The position numbers and the translations under genes are program-made. The notes beneath the pieces are model-generated. The model saw only the letters and a program-made list of their open reading frames with translations. It did not search any database and was not told where the DNA came from. Shown one piece after another: positions 32,037-40,400 of a stretch of 64,000 nt of DNA (its first letter is position 1; the number at the start of each line of letters is the position of its first letter). The DNA is from RHKX01 sp963784885 (GTDB taxonomy: Bacteria > Actinomycetota > Thermoleophilia > Solirubrobacterales > 70-9), in NCBI GenBank assembly GCA_963784885.1, contig CAWATA010000003.1:62001-126000 (forward strand), given 5' to 3'.

Positions 32037-33818
32037 ATGATTGACGGTGCCGACGATTCCACGACCCACTCCGATCGCAGCAGGGGCCCGCGGGGAATGA
32101 CTCGGCGCCGTACCGGTTTCGTCGCCGCAGCGGCGGCCCTCTTCGCGGTCGTCTTCGCATCGTTGGCCGTCGCCGAACCGGGCACGCTCGTCCAGAAGTC
32201 CGGCACGGCCGGCTGCATCTCCGAAGACGGCACCGGCGGCGACTGCACCGACGGGGTGGCGCTCGAGGGCGTCGCCGGCATCACGGTCTCCCCCGACGGC
32301 AAGAACGCATACGCCGCCTCATCGGCCAGCGGCGCCGTGGTGATCTTCGACCGCGACCAGGGGACGGGCGAGCTGACCCAGAAGGCCGGCACCCAGGGCT
32401 GCATCTCAGAGGGCGACCCCGCCTGTTCCGATGGGTTGGCGCTGAGCGGCGCGACGTCGGTCACCATCTCACCCGACGGCAAGAACGCTTACGTGGCCTC
32501 GACCGGTTCCGTCACGGTCTTCGACCGCAACACGACGACCGGAGCGCTGACCCAGAAGGCCGGCATCAGCGGCTGCACCACCGAGAACGGCAGCTCCGGG
32601 GCCCCGAACTTCGCGCCCTGCACCGACGGCAAGGCGCTCACCGGCGTCAGTTCGGTCGCCGTCTCCCCCGACGGCGAGAGCGTCTACGTCGCCTCCTCGA
32701 TCAGCGACGCGGTCGCGGTGTTCGACCGCAACCCGACGACGGGGGCACTGACCCAGAAGGCCGGCGCCGACGCCTGCATCTCGGACAACGGCAAGGGCGC
32801 GTGCACCGTAGGGGTAGCGCTCGACGGCGCCACGACGGTCACGGTCTCCCCCGACGGCAAGAACGCCTACGCCGCCTCGTACTTCAGCGACGCCGTCACC
32901 GTCTTCGACCGCGACGCGACGACCGGGAAGCTGACCCAGAAGGCCAATCCCGACGGCTGCGTCTCGCTGACCGGCAGCGGCGATCGCTGCGCCGACGGCG
33001 AGGCGCTCGAAGGCGCGCGGTCGGTCACCGTCTCCGCCGACGGCAAGAGCGCCTACGTCGCCTCCTTCTTCAGCGATGCCGTCGCGATCTTCGACCGCGA
33101 CGCGACGACCGGGAAGCTGACCCAGAAGGCCAGTCCCGACGGCTGCGTCTCTCAGACCGGCACCGGCGGCACCTGCATCGACGGCGAGGCGCTCAACGGT
33201 GCCGCGGCGGTCACCATCTGGCCCGACGGCGAGAACGTCTACGTCGCCTCGATCCCCAGCAACGCCGTCTCGGCCTTCGCCCGCGACACGTCGACCGGCA
33301 AGCTGACCCAGCAGCAGTCGGGCACCAAGCCCTGCATCTCCGAGACCGGCACGGGCGGCCACTGCATCGACGGGGTGGGCTTCGAGGACGTGCAGTCAGT
33401 CGCCGTCTCCCCCGACGGCAACAACGCATACACCGCGGCCCCGTCCAGCAACGCCGTCGCGGTCCTCGACCGGGACGACGGCAAGCTCGACGGCAAGGCG
33501 TCGGCCGCGAAGACGCAGAAGCAGAAGGGCAGGAAGATCGTCGTCAAGGTCAAGGTGAAGGCCGGCGAGAACCTCGAGGCCGTGGCCAAGGGCAAGGTCA
33601 CGGTCAAGAAGAAGTCCTACAAGCTGAAGAAGAACACCAAGTCGGTCGCCGCGAACGATTCGGCGACGCTGAAGCTGAAGCCGGCGGAGAGCAAGGACGC
33701 GAAGAAGATCGCCAAGGCTCTGAAGAAGTCGAAGGGCAAGGCGAAGCTCGACGTCACCCTCTCCGACGTCGCCGCCAACACGAGCGAGTCGAAGCTCTCG
33801 GTGAAGCTGAAGGGTTAG
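32037..33818 (+). CDS. Secreted seven-repeat beta-propeller protein with Lys-rich C-terminal domain
   Basis: The 593-residue protein starts at ATG 32037 (GGAGG 4 bases upstream); a Met at 32097 would also give a complete signal peptide (GFVAAAAALFAVVFASLAV). Residues 55-500 hold seven repeats of about 63 residues, each with an SPDGKNAYAAS-like strand, a VFDRDxxTGxLTQKA strand and a Cys pair in a GCIS...CxDG loop. This is a lactonase/YVTN-type beta-propeller with one probable disulfide per blade. The last 95 residues are Lys-rich (KIVVKVKVKAGENLEAVAKG, then KKAIAKALKK-like) and look like a surface-retention domain. Ligand unknown. Confidence 0.85.
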   Translation: MIDGADDSTTHSDRSRGPRGMTRRRTGFVAAAAALFAVVFASLAVAEPGTLVQKSGTAGCISEDGTGGDCTDGVALEGVAGITVSPDGKNAYAASSASGAVVIFDRDQGTGELTQKAGTQGCISEGDPACSDGLALSGATSVTISPDGKNAYVASTGSVTVFDRNTTTGALTQKAGISGCTTENGSSGAPNFAPCTDGKALTGVSSVAVSPDGESVYVASSISDAVAVFDRNPTTGALTQKAGADACISDNGKGACTVGVALDGATTVTVSPDGKNAYAASYFSDAVTVFDRDATTGKLTQKANPDGCVSLTGSGDRCADGEALEGARSVTVSADGKSAYVASFFSDAVAIFDRDATTGKLTQKASPDGCVSQTGTGGTCIDGEALNGAAAVTIWPDGENVYVASIPSNAVSAFARDTSTGKLTQQQSGTKPCISETGTGGHCIDGVGFEDVQSVAVSPDGNNAYTAAPSSNAVAVLDRDDGKLDGKASAAKTQKQKGRKIVVKVKVKAGENLEAVAKGKVTVKKKSYKLKKNTKSVAANDSATLKLKPAESKDAKKIAKALKKSKGKAKLDVTLSDVAANTSESKLSVKLKG

Positions 33819-33825
33819 CGGGTAC

Positions 33826-33845
33826 GCGCGGGATGTGACCCGCGC
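33826..33845 (+). terminator. Hairpin after the beta-propeller gene
   Basis: GCGCGGG (33826-33832) pairs with CCCGCGC (33839-33845) over a 6-base loop, 8 bases after the stop. No T-run follows. Confidence 0.45.
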
Positions 33846-33883
33846 CGAGCGACCGCGTGCGACCTCGGAGAGCTGAGCGCCGC

Positions 33884-33889
33884 TAGCCT
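33884..33889 (+). promoter_or_regulatory. -10 box TAGCCT of the rml operon
   Basis: TAGCCT ends 8 bases before the rmlA ATG at 33898. The transcript would have a leader of at most 2 bases. Confidence 0.5.
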
Positions 33890-33897
33890 GCGGCGGG

Positions 33898-34971
33898 ATG
33901 GAAACGTTGAAGGGTCTGATTCTCTCGGGCGGCGCGGGCACGCGGCTGCGCCCGATCACCCATACGTCGGCGAAGCAGCTCGTGCCGGTGGCCAACAAGC
34001 CGGTGCTCTTCTACGCGATCGAAGCGCTGGTGGAGGCCGGCGTCACCGAGGTCGGCATCGTGATCGCTCCCGAGACGGGCGACGAGATCCGCGCGGCCGT
34101 CGGCGACGGTTCCGCGCTCGGCGCGAACGTCACCTACATCCCCCAGGCGAAGCCGCTCGGCCTCGCCCACGCGGTGCTCACCGCGGAGGAGTTCCTCGGT
34201 GATGACCCGTTCGTCATGTACCTCGGTGACAACCTCCTCCGCGACGGCATCACCGGTCTCGTCGAGGCATTCCGCCGCAACGAGCCCGACGCGCTGATCC
34301 TGTTGACGCAGGTGCTCGAGCCGGAGCACTACGGCGTCGCCGAGCTCGACGGCGAGCGGATCGTGCGCCTGGTCGAGAAGCCGTCGGAACCGCCGTCGGA
34401 CCTCGCTCTCGTCGGCGTCTACATGTTCACGCCGGTCGTCTTCGAGGCGGCGCGGGCGATCGATCCGTCGCCGCGCGGCGAGCTCGAGATCACCGACACG
34501 ATCCAGAAGCTGATCGACACCGGGCACACGGTCGAACAGCACCGCGTCAAGGGATGGTGGAAGGACACCGGGCAGCTCGCGGACATGCTCGAGGCGAACC
34601 GCCTGGTCCTCGAGGACCTCGAGCCGCACATGGACGGCAAGGCGATCGACTGCAAGATCGAGGGCCGGGTCGTGATCGAGGAGGGCGCGACGCTGGAACG
34701 CTGCACCGTCCGCGGCCCAGCTGTGATCGGAGCCGACAGCCGGCTCGTCGACTCCTACATCGGCCCCTACACGGCGATCGCGCCTGGCTGTGAGGTGATC
34801 GGTTCAGAGGTCGAGCACTCGATCCTTCTCGCCGGCGCCAGCGTCAGCGACCTGCCGTCGCGGATGGAGGCGAGCCTGCTCGGCCGCAATGTCCGGATCT
34901 CGCGGGCCGAGGGCCTGCCCAAGACGCTGCGGATGCTCGTCGGCGATCGCTCCGAGATAACGCTGGCATGA
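33898..34971 (+). CDS. rmlA: Glucose-1-phosphate thymidylyltransferase (long form)
   Basis: The 357-residue protein starts with the nucleotidyltransferase motif LILSGGAGTRLRPITHTSAKQL and has YLGDNLL near residue 106, LVEKPSEPPSDLALVGVYMF near 157, and GWWKDTGQ near 218. The last 100 residues form a left-handed beta-helix (VVIEEGATLERCTVRG, AVIGADSRLVDSYIG). This long form, rather than the 290-residue RmlA of E. coli, is common in archaea and actinobacteria. It makes dTDP-glucose, the first step of dTDP-L-rhamnose synthesis. It is the first gene of a four-gene operon, and its last codons overlap rmlD by 4 bases (ATGA). Confidence 0.93.
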   Translation: METLKGLILSGGAGTRLRPITHTSAKQLVPVANKPVLFYAIEALVEAGVTEVGIVIAPETGDEIRAAVGDGSALGANVTYIPQAKPLGLAHAVLTAEEFLGDDPFVMYLGDNLLRDGITGLVEAFRRNEPDALILLTQVLEPEHYGVAELDGERIVRLVEKPSEPPSDLALVGVYMFTPVVFEAARAIDPSPRGELEITDTIQKLIDTGHTVEQHRVKGWWKDTGQLADMLEANRLVLEDLEPHMDGKAIDCKIEGRVVIEEGATLERCTVRGPAVIGADSRLVDSYIGPYTAIAPGCEVIGSEVEHSILLAGASVSDLPSRMEASLLGRNVRISRAEGLPKTLRMLVGDRSEITLA

Positions 34972-35813
34972 GACTCATCGTCGCCGGCGCCGCCGGCATG
35001 CTCGGCCAGGAGGTGGTCGGCGCGGCGCGGCGCCGCGGTCACGACGTTGCCGCGATGACGCACAAGGAGCTGGACGTGACCGACCCGGCTTCGATCGACC
35101 GGGCGATCGCCGAGGTCCGGCCTGAGGCTGTGGTCGACTGCGCGGCGTGGTCCGACGTCGACGGAGCCGAGGACGACGAGCGCGGCGCGATGGCGATCAA
35201 CGACACGGGCGCGGCCCTGCTCGCCGCCGGCGCCGCCCGGATCGGCGCGAGCATCCTCTATCCCTCCAGCGACTACGTCTTCGACGGGACCAAAGGCAGT
35301 CCCTATCTCGAGGACGACATGCCGGACCCGATCAATGCCTACGGGCGTTCGAAGCTCGGCGGCGAGGTCTCGGTCGCGGCGGCCAACCCGAAGCACTTCA
35401 TCGTTCGCACGTCCTGGCTGTTCGGTGTCGGCGGCGGCAACTTCGTCGAGACGATGCTCCGGATCGGAGCCCAGCAGCCGGAGGTGCTGGTGGTCAGCGA
35501 TCAGAGCGGATGCCCGACCTCGTGTACCGACCTCGCCGAGGGAATCGTCAAGCTGATCGGTACCGACGCCTACGGCATCCATCACATGGTCGGCGGCGGT
35601 GAGTGCACCTGGTTCGACTTCGCGACCGAGATCTTCGACCAGGCGCACATGGACACCCGGGTGATGTCGGCGACCACCGAGATGATGGCCCGCAAGGCGA
35701 AGCGGCCCGCCTACTCCGTGCTCGGCCACTCGCGCGAGGACGCGATCCTTCTCCAACCGTGGCAGCATGCCCTTCGCCGCTACCTCGACGACCGGGAGCT
35801 GAACGCTCGGTGA
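34968..35813 (+). CDS. rmlD: dTDP-4-dehydrorhamnose reductase
   Basis: The 281-residue SDR begins VAGAAGMLGQEVV with the NAD(P)-binding motif. It has the RmlD features LDVTDPASIDRAIAEVRPEAVVDCAAWSDVDGAE, SDYVFDGTKGSPYLEDD and the YGRSKLGGE catalytic motif (Tyr-x-x-x-Lys) near residue 124-128. It reduces dTDP-4-keto-L-rhamnose to dTDP-L-rhamnose, the final step. It is encoded out of pathway order, between rmlA and rmlB. Its ATG overlaps rmlA and its stop overlaps the rmlB GTG. Confidence 0.93.
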   Translation: MRLIVAGAAGMLGQEVVGAARRRGHDVAAMTHKELDVTDPASIDRAIAEVRPEAVVDCAAWSDVDGAEDDERGAMAINDTGAALLAAGAARIGASILYPSSDYVFDGTKGSPYLEDDMPDPINAYGRSKLGGEVSVAAANPKHFIVRTSWLFGVGGGNFVETMLRIGAQQPEVLVVSDQSGCPTSCTDLAEGIVKLIGTDAYGIHHMVGGGECTWFDFATEIFDQAHMDTRVMSATTEMMARKAKRPAYSVLGHSREDAILLQPWQHALRRYLDDRELNAR

Positions 35814-36811
35814 AATTGCTAGTTACCGGAGGGGCCGGGTTCATCGGCTCGACCTACGTCCGTCGCCGCCTCGCCGAGCGGCCCGACGACGAGATCGTCG
35901 TTCTCGACAAGCTGACCTATGCGGGCCGGCGCGAGAACCTCGCCGGCGCGCCCGACTCAAGGATCGAGTTCGTCGAAGCGGACATCGCCGACCGGGAGGC
36001 GGTCGCCCGCGCCGTCGACGGTTGCGAGGCGGTCGTCAACTTCGCCGCGGAGTCGCACGTCGACCGTTCGATCTCCGATCCCGACGCCTTCATCCAGACC
36101 GACGTCTTCGGCACGTTCGTGCTCCTCGAGGCCGCCCGCGACGCCGGGATCCGCCATCTGCAGATCTCGACCGACGAGGTCTACGGCTCGATCGAAGAGG
36201 GATCGTTCACGGAGAGCTCGCCGATCGAGCCGTCCTCCCCCTACTCGGCGTCGAAGGCGGGCGGCGACCTGCTCGTCGGCGCCTTCCAGCGGACCTACGG
36301 CGCCGACGCGCTGATCGTCCGGGCCTCGAACAACTACGGCCCCTTCCAGCACCCCGAGAAGCTGATCCCGCTGATGGTCCTCAACGCGATGGCCGGGGAC
36401 CGGTTGCCGGTCTACGGCGATGGGATGCAGGTTCGCAACTGGCTCTTCACCGAGGACTTCGCGAGCGCGATCGACGTCGTCCTCGAACGCGGGGAGGCCG
36501 GCGAGGTGTACAACGTCGGTGGCCCGGAGGAGCTGCCGAACATCGACGTCGTCAGGCGGATCCTCGAGCTCACCGGCCGCGACGAGTCGCTGATCGATCA
36601 CGTCGACGACCGGCTCGGACACGACCGCCGCTACTCGCTCTCGGCGGCCCGCACCGAGGGACTCGGCTGGAGCGCCCAGGTCCACTTCGACGAGGGGATC
36701 GAGCGAACGGTCTCCTGGTACCGGGACAACCGCGACTGGTGGGAGCCGATCCGCTCCGGCGAGTACCGCGAGTACTACGAGCGCCAGTACGGGACGAAGC
36801 TGGGCTCGTGA
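35810..36811 (+). CDS. rmlB: dTDP-glucose 4,6-dehydratase
   Basis: From GTG 35810 the protein is 333 residues. It has LLVTGGAGFIGSTYVRR, VNFAAESHVDRSISDP, STDEVYGS and the YSASKAGGD catalytic motif (Tyr-x-x-x-Lys). RASNNYGPFQHPEKLIP and NWLFTEDFASAI complete the RmlB signature. It oxidises and dehydrates dTDP-glucose to dTDP-4-keto-6-deoxyglucose. The GTG overlaps the rmlD stop by 4 bases (GTGA). Confidence 0.95.
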   Translation: MKLLVTGGAGFIGSTYVRRRLAERPDDEIVVLDKLTYAGRRENLAGAPDSRIEFVEADIADREAVARAVDGCEAVVNFAAESHVDRSISDPDAFIQTDVFGTFVLLEAARDAGIRHLQISTDEVYGSIEEGSFTESSPIEPSSPYSASKAGGDLLVGAFQRTYGADALIVRASNNYGPFQHPEKLIPLMVLNAMAGDRLPVYGDGMQVRNWLFTEDFASAIDVVLERGEAGEVYNVGGPEELPNIDVVRRILELTGRDESLIDHVDDRLGHDRRYSLSAARTEGLGWSAQVHFDEGIERTVSWYRDNRDWWEPIRSGEYREYYERQYGTKLGS

Positions 36812-37368
36812 CCGCCCTCGTCGAGACGCGGATCGACGGGCTCGTCGCGATCGAGCCGACCATCCACGGCGACTCCCGCGGCTTTCTGATCGAGAGCTTC
36901 CAGGCCGCCCGCTGGCGCGAGTTCGGCGTCGACGAGGAGTTCGTCCAGGAGAACCACTCGCGCTCGACCCAGCGCGGGACGCTGCGCGGCATGCACTTCC
37001 AGACCGCTCCCGGTCAGGGCAAGCTCGTCCGCTGCCCCCGCGGCGCCATCTTCGACGTCGCGGTCGACCTCCGCCGCGGCTCCCCCACGTACGGAGAGTG
37101 GGAGGGGCACGTCCTCGACGACGAGCGCCACCGCCAGCTCTGGGTCCCGGTCGGCTTCGCGCACGGCTTCCAGGTGCTCAGCGAGGTCGCCGACGTCGTC
37201 TACAAGCTGACCTCGCTCTACGACCCCGAGACCGAATCGGAGGTCGCCTGGGACGACCCCGACGTGGCAGTCGACTGGCCGGTCGACGACCCGCTGCTCT
37301 CCGATCGCGACAAGTCCGCCCCGTGGCTGTCGGAGGTCGCGGAGAGCCTTCCGTTCACGTACGGCTGA
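36808..37368 (+). CDS. rmlC: dTDP-4-dehydrorhamnose 3,5-epimerase
   Basis: From GTG 36808 the 186-residue cupin-fold epimerase shows DSRGFLIESFQAARW, QENHSRSTQRGTLRGMHFQ with the catalytic His-containing RGMHFQ segment, a GKLVRCPRGAIFDVAVDLRRGSPT block and VPVGFAHGFQVLSE. It is complete and normal in length. It epimerises C3 and C5 before reduction by RmlD. The GTG overlaps the rmlB stop by 4 bases, completing a fully coupled rmlADBC operon. A hairpin follows the stop. Confidence 0.95.
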   Translation: MTALVETRIDGLVAIEPTIHGDSRGFLIESFQAARWREFGVDEEFVQENHSRSTQRGTLRGMHFQTAPGQGKLVRCPRGAIFDVAVDLRRGSPTYGEWEGHVLDDERHRQLWVPVGFAHGFQVLSEVADVVYKLTSLYDPETESEVAWDDPDVAVDWPVDDPLLSDRDKSAPWLSEVAESLPFTYG

Positions 37369-37375
37369 GCAGGGC

Positions 37376-37406
37376 GCCGGCTCCCACTCACGGCCGCTGA
37401 GCCGGC
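37376..37406 (+). terminator. Terminator hairpin after rmlC
   Basis: GCCGGCTC (37376-37383) pairs with GAGCCGGC (37399-37406) over a 15-base loop, 8 bases after the rmlC stop. Confidence 0.45.
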
Positions 37407-37419
37407 CTCCCCGGATCGC

Positions 37420-37425
37420 TAGAGT
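37420..37425 (+). promoter_or_regulatory. -10 box TAGAGT of the Lhr gene
   Basis: TAGAGT ends 7 bases before the TTG at 37433. An in-frame GTG at 37442 would instead give a 9-base leader. Confidence 0.5.
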
Positions 37426-37432
37426 CGATCGA

Positions 37433-40400
37433 TTGGCCACCGTGACTGAACAGAGTCCGAAGACCGACCCGATGGCGGGCTTCAGCGAGCGTACGCGCTC
37501 GTGGTTCGACCGTTCCTTCGCTGCGCCGACGCCGGCGCAGGCGGAGGGCTGGCCGGCGATCGCGACCGGCGCCAACACGCTGATCTGCGCGCCGACCGGA
37601 TCCGGCAAGACCCTTGCCGCGTTCCTCTGGGGGATCGACAGCCTGGCCCGTGAGCGGGCCGCCCGGCTGCAGGCGGGCGAAGCGGGCAGCGCGGGAGTGT
37701 CCCTCGTCTACGTCTCGCCGTTGAAGGCCCTCTCCTACGACGTCGAGCGGAACCTCCGCGCCCCGCTCGCCGGGATCGGTGCCGATCTCAGCATCGGCCT
37801 GCGAACCGGCGACACGCCGCAGCGGGAACGGCAGGCGATGCTTCGCAGGCCGCCCGACATCCTCATCACCACGCCCGAGTCGCTCTACCTGATGCTGACC
37901 TCGCGGGCGCGCGACATCCTCACCGACGTCGAGGCGCTGATCGTCGACGAGATCCACGCCGTCGCTCCGACCAAGCGCGGCGCCCACATGGCGCTCACGC
38001 TCGAACGGCTCGAACGGCACGTGGCCGTCAACGCGAACGACGGCGAGGGCCGCGAGGAGCCGGTCCAGAGGATCGGTCTCTCGGCCACCCAGCGCCCGCT
38101 CGAGCGGATCGCGAAATTCCTGGTCGGCCCGGGCCGGGAGTGCCGGATCGTCGACGCCGGCGTTCGCAAGGAGATGGACCTGGAGATCGTCGTCCCGGTC
38201 GCCGACATGGCGGATCCGAACAGCCCCGCCGCCTCCTCAGCATCGCGGCCCGCGGCGGCTGACTCGAATGGGGTCGAGCTTCCGGGTCCCGACCCCTCAG
38301 CCCCGGGCGCCGTGCCCGGCGACTCGCCCTCGCGCGGCATCTGGCCGGCGATCTACCCGGAGCTCCTGAAGCTGGTCCGCGAGCACACCTCGACGATCAT
38401 CTTCGTCAACAACCGCCGCGGCGCCGAGCGCCTCGCAAAGCGCCTGAACGAGATGAACGCCGAGGAGCTTGCCGAGGCCGAGGAGCCGAACGCCGAGGAG
38501 CCCGCTGCGAGCGGGCCACCTCCGAGCCCCGGCGACCACGATGAGATCGCGAGGGCCCACCACGGCTCGCTGGCCCGGGAGGAGCGCCTCAAGGTCGAGG
38601 AGCTCCTGAAGTCGGGCCAACTCCCATGCATCGTCGCGACCTCCTCGCTGGAGCTCGGCATCGACATGGGTGCGGTGGATCTCGTCATCCAGGTCGAGTC
38701 GCCGAAGTCGGTCGCTCGCGGCATGCAGCGGGTCGGCCGCGCCGGTCACGAGCTCGGCGCGGTCTCGAAGGGCAGGATCTTCCCGAAGTTCCGCTCCGAC
38801 CTGCTCGAGTGCGCGGTCGTCGCGAAGCGGATGCGGACCGGGGAGATCGAGGAGACGGTCATCCCGGCCAACCCGCTCGACGTCCTCGCTCAGCAGATCG
38901 TCGCGATGGTCGCCGACGAAGACTGGGAGGTGGACGAGATCGAGAGCGTGGTCAAGTCCGCCGAGCCCTACGCCGAGCTGTCCCGCGAGCAGCTCGAGAA
39001 CGTCCTCGACATGCTCGACGGCCGCTATCCCTCCGAGCGCTTCGCTGAGCTCCGGCCGCGGATCGTCTGGGATCGCACCGCCGGGACCGTACGCGGGCGC
39101 AAGGGCGCGCGCCAGCTCGCGGTGACCAACGCCGGCACGATCCCCGACCGCGGCCTCTTCGGCGTCCACCTCCCCGACGGCCGCCGGGTCGGCGAGCTCG
39201 ACGAGGAGATGGTCTACGAGGCGCGTGCGGGCCAGGTCTTCCTGCTCGGCGCATCGTCCTGGCGGATCGAGGAGATCACCCGCGACCGGGTGATCGTCAC
39301 GCCGGCGCCGGGCGTCCCCGGCGCGATACCGTTCTGGCGCGGCGAGGGCATCGGCCGCCCGGTCGAGCTCGGGCGCGCGATCGGCGAGTTCTCGCGCGAG
39401 GCCGTCGCCGCCGAGCCCGAGGAGCTGGCCGACTCCTACGACCTCGACCAGCTGGCGGCGGAGAACCTCGTCGCATACCTGCGCGAGCAGCAGGCGGCGA
39501 CCCGGGTCGTCCCCTCCGACCAGACGATCGTGGTCGAGCGCTTCCGTGACGAGATCGGCGACTGGCGCCTCTGCGTGCTCTCGCCGTTCGGCGGCCGCGT
39601 CCACGCCGCCTGGGGGCTCGCGCTCGCGGCGAAGATCCGTGCCGAGCTCGAGCTCGAGGCCGATGCGATCTGGTCCGACGACGGGATCGTCATCCACCTG
39701 CCCGACTCCGATCAGCCACCCGCCTCCGACCTCGTCCTGCTCGAGCCGGACGAGGTCGAGGACCTGATCGTCGGCGAGCTCTCGGGCTCGGCGCTGTTCG
39801 GGGCCCGCTTCCGCGAGGCGGCCGGCCGGTCGCTGTTGATTCCGCGCGCCTACCCCGGCAAGCGCACACCGCTCTGGCAGCAGCGCCTGAAGTCCCAGTC
39901 GCTGCTCGAGGTCGCCCGCGACTTCCCGCGCTTCCCGGTCACGCTCGAGACCTACCGCGAGGTCCTCCGCGACGTGCTCGACCTGCCCGCGCTCGGCGAG
40001 CTCCTCCGCGACCTGAAGTCGCGGCGGCTGTCGCTGGTCGAGGTCGAGACGAAGTCGGCGTCGCCGTTCGCATCCTCGCTGCTGTTCGACTACGTCGCGA
40101 CCTACATGTACGAGGGCGACACGCCGAACGCCGAGCGCCGCGCCGCCGCCCTCGCCCTCGACCGCGATCTGCTCCGCGAGCTGCTCGGTCAGGAGGAGCT
40201 GCGCGAGCTGATCGACCCGGTCGCGCTCGCCGACGTCGAGGACTCGCTCCAGCATCGCGTCGAGCAGGCGAAGGCGATCGATCGCGACCAGCTCCAGGTG
40301 ATCCTCAGGCGACTCGGCGACCTCTCCGGCGACGAGGTCGCCGAACGGGTCGCGGAGGGATATTCGGCGAAGTCGATGCTCGACAAGCTCGAGTCCGAGC

